This document shows positions 12,069-24,290 of a stretch of DNA of 64,000 bases, piece after piece. Origin of the DNA: Gordionus sp. m RMFG-2023 (lineage: Eukaryota > Nematomorpha > Gordioida > Chordodea > Parachordodidae); assembly GCF_954871325.1 (NCBI RefSeq), contig NC_088775.1, positions 90,836,805-90,900,804 of the forward strand. The letters are read 5' to 3'. The notes under the pieces were generated by a model, which did not search any database, was not told the DNA's origin, and saw nothing but the letters and a program-made list of their open reading frames with translations. Each line of letters starts with the position of its first letter. The stretch's first letter is position 1. The translations under genes were made by a program, and so were the position numbers.

Positions 12069-12871
12069 TATATCCACTTGTGCCTAATATTTATACATAC
12101 CAGGGTTAATTGCATATATATTTTATACTTTTAGATTCGATATAGTACTTTGTGTCATTTGTGTAGCCTATGAAAGATATAGAAACATAAAGATTATTTT
12201 ATTTTTATAAAATAAGTTTAAAACTTTTATAATACGCAAAAAGGGGCCATTACTTTCAATTGAAATTAGCCACGTTTTCTGTGTAAATTTATCAATTATT
12301 CATTTTTTTTATTTAAAACGAAATGAAATGAAAAAATTTCTTTCCTTAAAAAGATATTCGCCGTTTAATGAAAAGAATGTATTGTAGATAGAACCGTATA
12401 CTCTTATATCTTTTAAATTAACTTTCTTTGACGCAAATTACATCGGCTGATATAAAAAAATAATAAAATATATATAAAAAAAATATATTATATAATATGA
12501 AAGTAGCTTACTCGGAGCATACGTGCTAAAGATAATTTTACCTAAATAAAATTTTATGATTAATATAAAACGTTCGTAACACTTTTTTGATTTCGGTAAT
12601 AGAAAAGGAGCCGGGGGGGGGGGGGGGGGGGTATATTATTTAATTTTTTTTTTGATTGGCCAAGATTTTTTTTCTGGTGGATAAAAATGTTCAATTTTTA
12701 AAAAAAAAAAATTTATATTGGGCCCAGATGTGATATTCTACCAAAAAAATATAATGCTAGATAGAAAATCTAGCCTGGGTGCATATCCTCCACCGTTTTT
12801 CATTTTAAAGAGGTTAAAAAAAAGGATGAAAAATTATGTATAATACTATTCTTTTTTTTGTAATTTATGAT
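12069..12871. other. AT-rich noncoding DNA with an 18-base G run
   Basis: No gene is recognised. A long G homopolymer lies at about 12614-12631. The patch at 12720-12790 ('gggcccagatgtgatatt', 'gcctgggtgcatatcctcc') is GC-richer and may be an old repeat end. Confidence 0.5.
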
Positions 12872-13684
12872 TAGTAAAGGTCAACGGGCCGGTCCTATCC
12901 AGGACCGGACCGGACCTATCCAGGACCGGACCTATTTTCGGACCTATCTTTTTTGAGGACCGTGGTCCGGACTGGTCTTTTATTATTATTTAAGTTTGTT
13001 TTACTATTCAATTAATATAATTTTTTTGTATATTTTATTTTATGATATTTTTCTAGATGAGTTATTTTAGATTTTGTTAATTTATATTTTACAATATGAA
13101 AACCATAAGATTTTCCAAGAAACATTTTACTTATAGTCACAATAATAAACATAGAGTTTGTGGAGTACCAAATTTATCGTCAGCAACAAGTAACAAAAAA
13201 TTGTTTATAATTTTTTAAGCAATAAATTATTCAAAATAAGCAATATTATTATTAAAATATTTTGGTTATTATTTATATAGTTCTATTTTATCTTAAGAAA
13301 CTGTCTGAATAATTCATTGTTAAAAACTTAACCTTATTCTTAATAAAATAATAAGGTAACTTAAGCAGACATCTCATAAAACATAAAATATATACTTCTG
13401 ATGATAAAAATGGAAATATCTCAAAAACACAATCTACTCTTAATTTTAATATGCCCTCCACAAGCACAAAATCACTTTCTTCAATACCATTGGTTACATT
13501 TTATTGTTTATATAATACTCTTATATTTAATAAAATGATAAAATAAATTAAATTAGGTTAAAAAAAAATGTTTTTTAAACAAATAAAAAGACCGGTCCTG
13601 GACCTGTCTTTAAGGATCGTGATCCGGTCCGATCCGAGGGTATCGGTCGGGTACGGACCAAAGATCCGACCGTGACCTTTACTA
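12872..13684 (+). mobile_element. hAT-type nonautonomous element M2 (813 bp) with exact 8-bp target duplication
   Basis: Terminal inverted repeats start TAGTAAAGGTCAACGGGCC at the left; the right end is the complement of TAGTAAAGGTCACGGTCGG. Both subterminal regions are dense in ggtcc/ggacc motifs that are self-complementary. Flanks tttatgat (12864-12871) and tttatgat (13685-13692) are identical. The interior is AT-rich filler with no transposase. The 70-codon minus-strand frame at 13558-13770 crosses the element end and is not a gene. Confidence 0.88.
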
Positions 13685-13692
13685 TTTATGAT

Positions 13693-15242
13693 GATTACTA
13701 GAAAATATTTATACATTATGAAAATATCCTTGAAACATTTAATATAGTATATCTTAAGCGCGTTTGGCAATAATCTGCTTCCCCGTCCTTTTTCAAATTT
13801 TGGACAAAATTTCTCCAGATATAAATCAGTTGGGTTTTTATTTTGTAATGCAAACTGGCTCGCGTTTCCTGCAATTTTTTTTGCTGGTGTTAGTATGAGA
13901 TAGTGAATAACCTAGCCTAAATGCGAGCAAACTCTTCTTGTCATCTCGATTCATGAATTTCCAGATTTTACAGGAAATTGCCAAAGCTACCTAAGATAAA
14001 ATTGATGACTATTGGCTTATCACACAGATCAACTTCCACATGTGTTTGTTATAAGCTTGTTCTGAAGATTTTTTTATTTTAGAAGATATTTTCTCGGAAT
14101 ACCTTGAAACATTTGGAAAGCTAATAGATGGTTGTGACATGTCGATGCAACGATCACTACCGAATTATCATTCCATCGAACCATAATTATTTAGTTTGAT
14201 TTTTCGAATCTCTTTCTTTGGCTACAGCCTTTATAGATCTAACTGGACAATGCTCTTATTCTATTTTCTTATAAAATATCCTATTTGTTTTAAGTATGAA
14301 TGACATATGTTTAAATGAGGTAAAAAAAAGGATCATCAAATTCATTCACAATTATATCAAATTGGTGGCAAAGTGTCCATTGTCAATTTATTGATTAGTA
14401 ATAATTAGTTTTCTAATATGCAATATTTAAATCGCGTCATTAGGTATATAATTATATACATCCAAACATTCAATAAAATTTATTCCGTAAGGGAAATTTA
14501 AATCAAAGAAGAGTTTTTAATCATATTTTTGATCAATTTTCTCCAACATAAGAGCACCCGTGGGTCCTTATCTCCTTTAAAAAAAACTTTTTTAAATTTA
14601 TACATTTTAAAAAATTAAGCCAGAGTTTGAATAGAAGAAAAAAGGGATCCAATTTTATACATATTTTTTTTTAATTAACCAAGACTCGAGAAAAAGAAGG
14701 ATTTTGGGTTCGACCAGGAATTAAAGATCTAGATCTGTAAGAAACGCTATTATCAACGTTAAAAAAAATAAAATTATAAATATTCGCCCTATTAAGAGCC
14801 ATTTGTTTATACAAAATAATCTGAAAAAATATTTTCTAAAAAATATTTTAATTTATCCGAATTGTATCTTACAAATTTTTTTAAAACTTATAAAAATGTA
14901 TAAAAACATTTTAATTAGAAGGTTACCTGCCTAAAATAAATTTAATAAGTTAACCAAAAATTAACATTTATCTTCGTATACATAGGTATTTATAAAATGA
15001 TATTACTTGAAGATTACACATCTTACGCAACCAAATTAAAACAATAAAATATTAACAAAAGTAATTTTAGAAGTTAGTTTTTTTTTGTTAAAAAATTTTA
15101 CTTTTAATTTTACAGCCAAGTGCTATAATCAAAGCTGATAAAAAGGTGGATAAAATTATGTTCATATATTTTTAAAAAAAATATATTTCTTCTGTAAAAA
15201 TAAATGGATAAACTAATATCTATTTTCGTTTTTTTTCAAATA
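13693..15242. other. Noncoding DNA with a moderately GC-richer, low-repeat patch
   Basis: About 13750-14280 is less AT-rich and less repetitive than its surroundings but has no long open frame in either direction. It could be a decayed coding fragment or unique DNA; no family is recognised. The rest is AT-rich. Confidence 0.4.
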
Positions 15243-15595
15243 TTTAAATTGTTTAAGCCGGAGGTTAAAGGCTTTTAGGTAAGGTTTAAATTGTATATTA
15301 TTTGCTTTGTTTTTGTTTATAAAATTTCAGAGGTTCAAAAAGGTAATGTATTCTTCTTATCTAATTATAAATCTTAGTTAATTTTCTAACGAAAGAAAAC
15401 GAAATAGATTAATTAAAATTTTTTGTTTAAACTGGTTTTATAGTTAAACAAACTATAATATTTATTTTTAACTCTTTACTTTTAATTTGAGGTGAGAGTT
15501 CATGTACTATTTAAATTATTTTTTAAAAAAAATCTGAATAAGTGATTGGTTCTGTTTGAAATATAATATTTTAATATAAACACGGGGGGGGGGGC

Positions 15596-15786
15596 TAGTG
15601 TTGTTAAACGACAGTTTTTGAGTTAAAAAAACGGTTAAACTCAATATTTTATCTATAAAAAATATTACTCAACCCTGAAGATTTTGCTCACAGAATGGGG
15701 GAACAAAGATCTAGACGTATATTTTGGCTAAAATACTGAGTTTGCCGTTTTAAAATATCGGCTCAAAATAAGCCCTAACAACATTA
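15596..15786 (+). mobile_element. hAT-type MITE, family M1 (copy 5), nested in R1
   Basis: Left end TAGTGTTGTTAAACGACAG, right end CCCTAACAACATTA. R1 sequence resumes on both sides, so M1 inserted into an existing R1 copy. The left flank is a run of G, which obscures the target duplication. Confidence 0.85.
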
Positions 15787-15885
15787 CTTCTACAATGGGG
15801 CTGCATAAATAATCTTATATAGAATTATGCAAAAATTTTACATTTGAAAATTTAATTTTAAAACGTGGGCACTGAATTTTATTCC

Positions 15886-16010
15886 CAGAGAAGAGAAGAG
15901 AAGAGAAGAGAAGAGAAGAGAAGAGAAGAGAAGAGAAGAGAAGAGAAGAGAAGAGAAGAGAAGAGAAGAGAAGAGAAGAGAAGAGAAGAGAAGAGAAGAG
16001 AAGAGAAGAG
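15886..16010 (+). repeat. (AGAAG)n microsatellite, about 25 units
   Basis: A perfect pentanucleotide array inside R1 copy 3, the same motif and nearly the same length as the array at 9833. Confidence 0.98.
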
Positions 16011-16680
16011 TATTTTAAAGTTCATCGTCTGATTTCTTAAAATATTTACTAAATATTTTTTTTTTAACCCCGCCCAAAAATGTATTTACAATTTATTTTA
16101 TGCTAAATTTTAAATTTTTTTGATCATTTCTAAATGATTTATTTTGACTGTTTTGTAAAAAATACTGATATAATATATAAAAAATTTTTTTTAGGAAATT
16201 CGGGCGGGACTGAGTTTTCAACAACAAATTTATGCCCAATCTGGGGATTTAGAGTTGTGAACCCCACACCCCTTTCCACGTTTATAATAACGGTGATTAA
16301 TTACCTTAATTATTATTTATGTATTATTTTATACTTCTCTTTTCTAAGTATCACACGAAAACTGTCTTGGACAACTTACAAACTGGACAAAATTTTCCCT
16401 CCGGAAATAAAGGATAGATTAAAGTAATACTTAAGAAAAATAAACCAGACAAAAGTACCCAAATGTTAGCAATTCGTTTTTCTAATTAAAAACTGGCATT
16501 TATAAAAAATGTTTTAACCTTTAAAGGTGTATCTTAGTTGGGTTTTCTTATTTTTGTCCAAGGCTGTTTTTGTGTAGACCTTTTGTTTAAATGCGAAACC
16601 AAAATTTTTTAGTTGTAATTGGTAACGATATAATTGGCTAATATTGGCGACCAATAGAAATCACCCAAACATCGTACAAG

Positions 16681-17357
16681 AGTTAAGATTAAAAAATAAA
16701 TAATGTGAAATCGTCTAAGCCCTCTGCCATCGGGATTAATATCTCCAAAGCTAATAATAAAAAAAATTTGTCAAAACCAGAGTCTGACAATTTAAAAGTT
16801 TATTTGATTGACTGCCATAATATTAATCAATATTTGTATTAATTATTGAAAATTTGTCGATATTAATTAAATAGATATTAGATAAATGTATTTTAATTAA
16901 ACGAAATAGGATGTAAATAAAGTATGTAATAATAACGCAAAAATTTAATAAAAAAAATAATTTGTTAAATTAATGTTAAGTATAAAATAATAACTGAAAA
17001 TGGCATGTTATACTCTTGTTAGATTAAAATGATTATTTGACTTATTTATCGAGTCGGACATGTATTACAACCCAACTCCAGCCGGAAAATAACAAGTCTT
17101 TTATACCGAATCCCGATGGGGGTCAAATACTGCCAACCCGCGCAGACCATTATCCTAAATACATAAGTGACTACCACTCATTCTGAAGTATAATATGATG
17201 TTATAAATTAGAACTCTCTAGAAGTAAAAGTTTTAATTTGAACATACATTATAATTAGCGCTATGGGTAAGTCATTTCTACTGCTAGGTCAAATGGGCGT
17301 ATCCCTCCCCATATTTAAAATACTCTCCACCGAACAATAGCTGAAGCATTATATATA
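16681..17357. other. Noncoding DNA with a GC-richer patch
   Basis: About 17050-17180 ('gtcggacatgtattacaacc', 'cgatgggggtcaaatactgc') is GC-richer and unrepeated in this window. No open frame or known domain was recognised. The rest is AT-rich. Confidence 0.4.
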
Positions 17358-19077
17358 TTCAAATATATCCTTGAATTACTATATATATATTTGAGAGACT
17401 TAAGTTATATAATTCATATTGTTTAAAGGACAATATATACAAACATGAATTTAGATTTATTTAATACATTCTTGAAGAGATAATTTTTATAAAACAAATT
17501 CATTTAAGAAATATTGAGTATGCCACCATTAGATTGTGCTTGAGAATATTTATGTTAGCGCATTTGACTTCATTAAAAATTGCTTAACCTTACTCTGTTT
17601 CTATTGAAAAGTGCAAAAAAAAACAAGTAGGAAATTTTAGTATCATATTGTTATAAATTGGCAGTTGCCAGGATCTATAATTCTGGATTTAAAAAAATAT
17701 ATGGTTGAATGACTATTCAATTTAGATTTGTTGAACTATTTTTTTTATTGTTATCAAAAAAGAAGATAATGGAAAATAAATATTCTTAAAAAAAGGGTTT
17801 GGAAAGAGTGTGAGTATTAGAAATTTTTTTTGAGTGACAGAAGAGAATCATGATGTGTTTAACATTAATAAAAATTTGGCCTCGAACGCTCAATTCGAGG
17901 ACATCTAATTTTGGTTTGAGGCACCTCTTGGGAAATTTTCATTTCCTCTACTTTAACTCAGCAGAAGATAATTGTGTCTGCGGTAACACTACCTATCACC
18001 AAAGGTTTCAATATTAAGCCTTTTAAAACAAAACTAAAACATCCTCAACTCCACTCTCTAATCAATAGAATTTTTTTATATTACCTTAATACCTTGGATC
18101 AAGTCTAATCAATTCACAATCGTAACTGATTCATGAGATTTACAGATTAATAAAAGGCTTTATAAAATAATATATTCCTTAGACACTTGAGATCCTAACA
18201 AAGAGTTTTACCCTTGCCAAAGTATCTGCTTAATCTATCTCGCTATTTTTATTTTGGTACGCTTATTATTTTTATATTAACCTTAGAGGAGGAACGATCA
18301 TATAAGGGCTTCATCGATTTAATTTTCAAATAATTATTAATGCAAACAAGTTTTTATTTGATTATTAATAATAATAATAATCTCTACATAATAATATAAA
18401 ACATAAAAAGGTATTTCAATATATACATAATTTGTGTATTGCTTCAAAGCGTTCAAAAAAAAGAAGAAACATCCAGAGAGAAACTAAGTTAGACTTTAGC
18501 TCACTAAATCGGGTAAGCCTAGATATCCAGAATCAAGTGTTGGCATAGTACTCTGATAAAATTAGGAAGAAAAAAAAATATATTTAAATATAAACATAGA
18601 TAGATCCTCTAAACCACTCACTAAATATATATTACTACCGAATTAGGTTAAAATTACCAAGAAAAAGGCTCTAATACTTTCATATTATATATATTTCACA
18701 AATTGTTTTAGTTTAAACTATATAAATAAAGACTAAAAAAATTTTCAGACCATGGGATGGGCCTAAAACTTTGACCTCTGTGGGGTCACTGCTTGAAAAT
18801 AATGGCAAAAATTATTTTTATTTATATATATATTTTTTAAAAACAATGATCAACAGTAATTAAAGAGTTCGTAATAATTAAAAAATAGAAATGTAGATAA
18901 AAGAAGGTATATGTCCTTTCGTTAGCGTAGCCTTTGATTTGTTATGGTACAAGATGTTACCTCTATTACATAAAGATATATTTAATAATTTATAAAAAAA
19001 AAGTATAGTTTTGTAAACAAAATAATAGTTCTATAGCTATGTTAAATTTAAGCATAATATGCTATATTGTGGTGGTC

Positions 19078-19258
19078 GATATATTTTTCAAAACGGCTCG
19101 TTAAGATTTTAACAAAAATAATAACATGTAAGCATCGAGATTTGGGCAAATAGATGTCTCAAGCAGTTTCTGCCAGCTATGAGCAAATTCTTTAGGCTTA
19201 CTTAATGTATATTTTGGTTATAAACTGGTCCTTCTTTTAAAATCGACTCAGGATCTTC
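19078..19258 (-). mobile_element. M1 MITE remnant, reverse orientation, duplicon A
   Basis: The reverse complement of the M1 core is recognisable ('ggcaaatagatgtctc', 'ctatgagcaaattcttta'). The ends are decayed and the right end stops at 'ttttaaaatcgactca', immediately followed by the junction where B has its extra 1.1 kb. The B counterpart is at 36350-36518. Confidence 0.6.
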
Positions 19259-19507
19259 CTTGGATTGTATTTTCTTGGTAGATTGCTTCATCATTAAAAT
19301 TATGGATAAAAAATAATAATATTAATATAATTTATAAAATGGCGAAGTATTGTAAAATATACATATCAAGGAAAAACAATGAAAATGGGTAGTGGATCGT
19401 ATAAAACGCTTTTTATATGTAAATATATAAAGCGATATAAAAATATTGTTTTTATAATCCTTTTTTTTCCATAATATATTTAAAAAAAATATTTATATAA
19501 ATTATTA

Positions 19508-19591
19508 CAGACAAACGATATTAATTATAATGGTAAACATTATACTATATAATATAATAATATAAATTTGATTTTTTATATCGTTTGTCTG
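19508..19591. repeat. 14-bp inverted repeat (hairpin) with ~56-bp spacer
   Basis: CAGACAAACGATAT at 19508-19521 is perfectly complementary to ATATCGTTTGTCTG at 19578-19591. The B copy keeps only the right arm (near 37917, with one change); its left arm has been replaced by a short GAAA run. Confidence 0.7.
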
Positions 19592-19914
19592 AGTCGAAAC
19601 CTCAAAAAATTAGCGTATTTACTTTTGAAATCGAGAAAATTAAAAAAAATTTATTATAATTATAATTTATAAAATAAGCTACCATGCCTGGGAAAGTTTA
19701 AAAAAAAATATTATCACAGGCGTAATGCGGTCACTTTTAAATAAGGTGTTACTTTTTTGCCAATCTGAAAAATATTTACTATTTTATTTTTATTAAGATA
19801 GTTTAGTACCATTTTTTTTTTGTTATTTTTCAGCCAGGGTTAAATCCTCGGAATATTATGCTCTTTTTGGTTCCTTAGTTTATTCCGTTATATCTCAATC
19901 ATAATGATTAACAT

Positions 19915-20090
19915 TAGTGTGCTAACTATTTTATTTGGAAAAAAATTATCAAGTTTTAAGATTTTGGTTCATAGGTGGCATAAAGGTTTGGACAACATCC
20001 ATTAACGAAATTTATACAGGCAAGGCTATAATATTGAGTTAGTCCCTTTTAAAAATAGGCTAAAATCAAGCCGGTGAATTAATTTATAAC
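19915..20090 (+). mobile_element. M1 MITE remnant, duplicon A
   Basis: Decayed copy. The core 'gattttggttcataggtgg...aaaggtttggacaa' and a right inner repeat ('atattgagttagtcccttt') remain. The B counterpart is at 38250-38430. Confidence 0.6.
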
Positions 20091-20785
20091 AAAGCTGATG
20101 TACTATAGCAATAAAATTTTATTCATAATTATTATTTTAACAATATATAATTTTAGTTATATTATATTTAATTTGTTTAAAATTACTAGGGAATGGGGGT
20201 TAAAGTTTTTCGGAAAATTATAATTATTTAAACTTTAACAAGGGTTTTAAAAAAATTTTTCAGTAGATTTAATTTAAAAAATTAAATTAAATGAACTCAA
20301 ATTTTTAAACAAAAATTACCAGCTAAAATTGTATTTAAACCGTTTTATATTTTTTTTATAACCAGTGAATAAAATATAATTAAAACTTTCGGAAAAACTT
20401 GAATCGTTTAGAATATAAAGTTTATAACTAACTTAAATAGCCAAAATTTATTTTATATTTTTGGAAAAATAATCTAAAAAATAAAAGATTGTCTTATAAA
20501 AAATATGAACAAATTTCTTTCGTTATTTTTACCAGCTTTGATAATAGCATTTGGTTGTAATATTGAAAGTAATTTTTTAACTAACATTTATATAAATACT
20601 AATTATTAATTATAATTATACTAAAATTCTATTCCAAATATTCTATTAATTAGTTGTGGAATCTTCAAGTGAATATATACCTAAATAATATAAATATAAT
20701 TATTGATATTTGGTGAATACATGAAATTATTTTGCGGGGACCCCTAACAAGAATATAAAATAATTTTTCCAATTCGATATCACAC

Positions 20786-20832
20786 AGAAAGAAAAAAAGA
20801 AAGAAAGGAAGGAAGAAAGAAAGAAAGAAAAA
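20786..20832 (+). repeat. Short impure GAAA repeat
   Basis: About 45 bp of mixed gaaa/ggaa units. At the matching place in duplicon B (40812-40945) the array is pure and about 130 bp long. Confidence 0.8.
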
Positions 20833-20977
20833 AAATACCATTAATGATTTTCCAAAAAAACGAGTAAAAAATTTTGGTTTATTTTGTCCTTCAAATATCT
20901 TTAATCTGAGAAAAAAATATTTGCGAAGGAAAATGATCACAAATTAGTTATTTATTTTTAAATATAATACTTGTATC

Positions 20978-21172
20978 TAATGTTGTTAAATGAAAAAACG
21001 GCATACTCAATATTTTATCCAGAAAAAAAATATTACACAAACCTGATGACACAAAGTTTTAGAATATCTATCAGCCAAATCTTAAGGCTTAATACAAAAT
21101 TTTTCTGGCTAAAATAATGAGTTAGCCGTTTTTAAAAAAATTTCTAATCCAAGCCATTTAACAACTACACTA
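20978..21172 (+). mobile_element. M1 MITE present in duplicon A only
   Basis: Begins TAATGTTGTTAAATG and ends ACAACTACACTA, with the full M1 core. Duplicon B reads 'aatactacttgaaagtattg' near 41036 with no element, while A has 'cttgtatc' before and 'cttgatgg' after it. A partial 8-bp duplication and the empty site suggest insertion into A after the A/B split, although loss from B is possible. Confidence 0.75.
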
Positions 21173-21909
21173 CTTGATGGTATTGACAGAGAAAGAGTTT
21201 TAATATAAAATATCTTTTATTTTTATTATGATGTCGTGAAAAAATAGAGCAATCTATATAAAAAAAAATCATAAAGTTTACCCAAACATAATCGATTTCG
21301 CTCCTTTGGCTTGCTAAGGACGATGTAAAACTTTATTTATTGATTTGTTTATTTATAAAATCAATATTTAATAGGTAAAAAATAAAAAAATCAATCAAAT
21401 ACGTTTCTAATCATTATAAAACTTTGTTTAGACAATTGGATCATTTGCAGGCATGTCCCGAGTAAAGCTACTTTAAACAATAGACAAAATAAATTAAATT
21501 TAAAGCTAATATAACTTGCTGCAAAGAAGGTAATTTTTCAAAAAAAAAAATAACATAATATTTCATGCAATCTATAATATTTTCTTTCATAGATGGTAGT
21601 ATTGTTTATACGATAACGGGTTACATTTTTTTTTAAAAAAAATTAGCTGAATTTTTAAATAAAATAATAAATTATATGTAATATTGACAGATTATGTGGA
21701 TGATGTTATTAAAGGTACACATTTTACTTATATATAATATATAAATATATTATGAGTTTATCTATTTAAAAATCTTTATATTACTTATCTTTCATTAGTC
21801 TACATAAGTGACCCAAACTATTACATCGAATCTATAGGTATATACGATATTTAAATTATTTCCCACTTCCCCTAATCAACAATTCCTATTTTTAGTATAT
21901 AATATTCAC

Positions 21910-22790
21910 TATGTTCGATAAATATATATAACCTCAAGATTCAAATTTGTGGATGGGTCTAAGTAAATTATTATACATTTTATCGATATAAGGGTTAAGC
22001 AAATCGTGACTTTTAGCAAATCTAGACGTTTTGCAAATCTAGAAAACTAAAGATCATTTATAAACCGGGGTCTAATTTTATTTAGACTTTTTTAAGATAT
22101 TATTTTAAATGTAAAATACACTACTCTGTAAATATTAGTCAATATAAATAAAAAATATCAGTCAATATTAATATAAATTTTAGGAAAGATAATCAAATAT
22201 ATTTATAAACGAAATTGTCCTAAACTCACAATGGCCCTCGAGATCTGCATAGGTTGGGTTTTTAGTCGCCCGCTCACTCCAGCCAATATTTCGAGCTGGC
22301 TTGGACGGAGTTTCTAAAATATTTTAACGGATGACGGGCGGGTTAAAAAATTTTTAGTAATTTTTTTTAGGCGAAATGAAGAAATATTTCAATTTACATA
22401 AAAATGATTATTTTAATTTCATAATATTGCGTGTATTATATATGTTTAATTAAAAATATACGTTAAAGTAAATAAATATGATTCTTAATTTTTAAACTTT
22501 AGGCTGGCGGGGGGGTTAAACATAATTTTAAAACAATGAGTGAACGGACTTTTGGCTTAAACCTGTCTATTATAGACCTCTACTGTACATTATGACACAA
22601 TTCTAAAACGCGTGCTTATGGATAATTTAAATTTATAAAATTTGCTAAAAACAGGCCCTCATAGTTTTAAATTTTATAAATTCCTTACCATATATAATAT
22701 ATTATATATGCTGCTAATATACATTTATAATTTGAATGGCATAAGATCTGGCATCCGAAAAGCTCACTGTCAACCTGGGTAACATAAATA
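21910..22790 (+). repeat. R2 repeat family in duplicon A, split by M3
   Basis: R2 sequence runs 21910-22237 and resumes at 22583-22790, ending 'ctgtcaacctgggt'. The M3 miniature element fills the middle. The inverted copy at 10998-11450 has the same two parts without M3. Confidence 0.6.
22238..22582 (+). mobile_element. hAT-like MITE M3, duplicon A copy
   Basis: The left end tcgagatctgcataggttgg and the complement of the right end, tagaggtctataatagacag, form imperfect terminal inverted repeats that continue to a shared 'tcactc'. The interior is AT-rich with 'gatgacgggcgggttaaa' and 'ggctggcgggggggttaaac' near the two sides. There is no coding frame. The target duplication is not clear. The copy at 42109-42453 in B differs by a single base that I can see. 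Confidence 0.65.
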
Positions 22791-23289
22791 TTTTAGGAAA
22801 TAATAAATTAGCTTTTATAAAAAAAACCTTTTAATATACAATAATTAGTACAAATAAATAGACCACAGTGTAAATATAAATATATTCAATTTATTTTTAA
22901 ATTTCATATATTATATATCTATGAAATAAATTATGTCTTTTAAAGAAATTATACATATATAAGATAATTATTATGTTTCACAACGGTAGAAATCACCTTA
23001 GCTGGTCAGGTCCTTAAAAAATTCCCTAATTGACTCGGTTCGAACTGGGACGATCTCCGATACATAAATATATAATTACAGTAAAGGAACTAACAATTGG
23101 AACTATATATTTTTGATAGTAAAATTATAAAAAAGAATACTAATGAATGGCTCAGGCGGTACTCATTTACCAAAAAATTAACAATATTTAGAAAATATGA
23201 TTATTAGAATATATTTTTGTTAATCATAATCATGTTAGCAAATATTCAAAATCATTATTAATTTAAAATAAATTATATATATATATAAT

Positions 23290-23350
23290 GTAAGGAATAG
23301 AATAGAATAAAATAGAATATAATTGAATAAAATAGAATATAGAATAGAGA
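23290..23350 (+). repeat. Impure (GAATA/AATAG)n repeat
   Basis: About 60 bp of gaata-type units. Duplicon B has a longer, cleaner version at 43160-43250. Confidence 0.7.
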
Positions 23351-23704
23351 TCATAATGATTAATACTCGTTTGAAAAACATTTTTGTGTTGTTTCATTTT
23401 TAATATAGGACTTAATCCATTTTTGATAATAAAACCCATAATCATTTTAAATAGAGATGTTTGCTTTTTTATTTTGAATGGGAAACCTTATACATTGTCA
23501 GCTTATGATTTGACATTTATAATCATTTCGCTTATATTATATGCCTTAATTTATATAAAAAAAATAAAAAAACAGTTTCAATTATGTTACCAAACTTGGA
23601 TATAAGTAAATATTAAAATTTTTAAAAACTATATTAAATTTTACATTTATTTAAAAAAATGTGTAATATAAGATAGACGATATAAAGGTATAATATTTTT
23701 TAAT

Positions 23705-24290
23705 AAAATATTAAATATTCTTTAAAGTAACGAATGAACGAACGAACGAAAGAAAGAAAGAAATAAAACAGTAATTTAGAAATTAGGTATTATATACATT
23801 CAACTAAAACTTTATATGTTGTGTCAATGATGTGATAATCAAATATTTAGAAAAGGCTATTTTATGGATTATAGTGGATATTCACAATTTATAATTTTAA
23901 ACCTAAGCATCATCTGATTCACAATCACCTTTTCAAAATTTATCTAAATTTAGAAATATACAGGCCACTTTTTTTAAATTATTAAATAGGAAGAATAATT
24001 TCTAGGTGATTACAAATTATAGATATTTATGCAAGATAGTACTTTAACTTACAGAGATATTGCATCCTTCAAATTCTAGCTACAAAATATAGACTTAAAA
24101 CAGATGAATTTATTATTACCTTCAAAATATCTAAAATTTAAGTTTATATAATATTATTAAATAATATAAATTTGAATATAAAAATAAAATGAAATAAGTT
24201 GCTAATCGCAATATATTTTATAAAAGGTCATAAGTAGAACTCGCTAATTTTATATAAGGTCATTCGAATATTATAATTATTATAATTAAC
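23705..24290. other. Segment in duplicon A with no counterpart in B
   Basis: Homology with B pauses near 'aataaaatatt' (23705) and resumes in the T/A-rich 'ttttaattaatatattatttt' block (about 24300; B about 43660). The extra ~600 bp includes a short gaac/gaaa run at 23736. No gene or element ends are recognised. Insertion in A and deletion in B are both possible. Confidence 0.5.

Larger units (their letters stand above)
15243..16680 (+). repeat. R1 repeat family, copy 3 (longest, twice interrupted)
   Basis: Follows copy 1 from 'ggaggttaaaggcttttagg' and copy 2 to the end region 'gtaattggtaacgatat'. It is split by an M1 element at 15596-15786, inserted where other copies read 'aaacatgg|ctgcataaat', and by an AGAAG microsatellite at 15886-16010, placed just after 'attccca'. 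The 97-codon plus-strand frame at 16134-16427 lies wholly in R1 and has no counterpart open in copies 1 and 2, so it is chance. Confidence 0.6.

Noticed and set aside
22238-22582. An 8-bp target duplication for M3
   Set aside because: Flanks aatggccc and ctgtacat do not match in A, and the B flanks do not match either, so hAT membership rests only on the inverted repeats.
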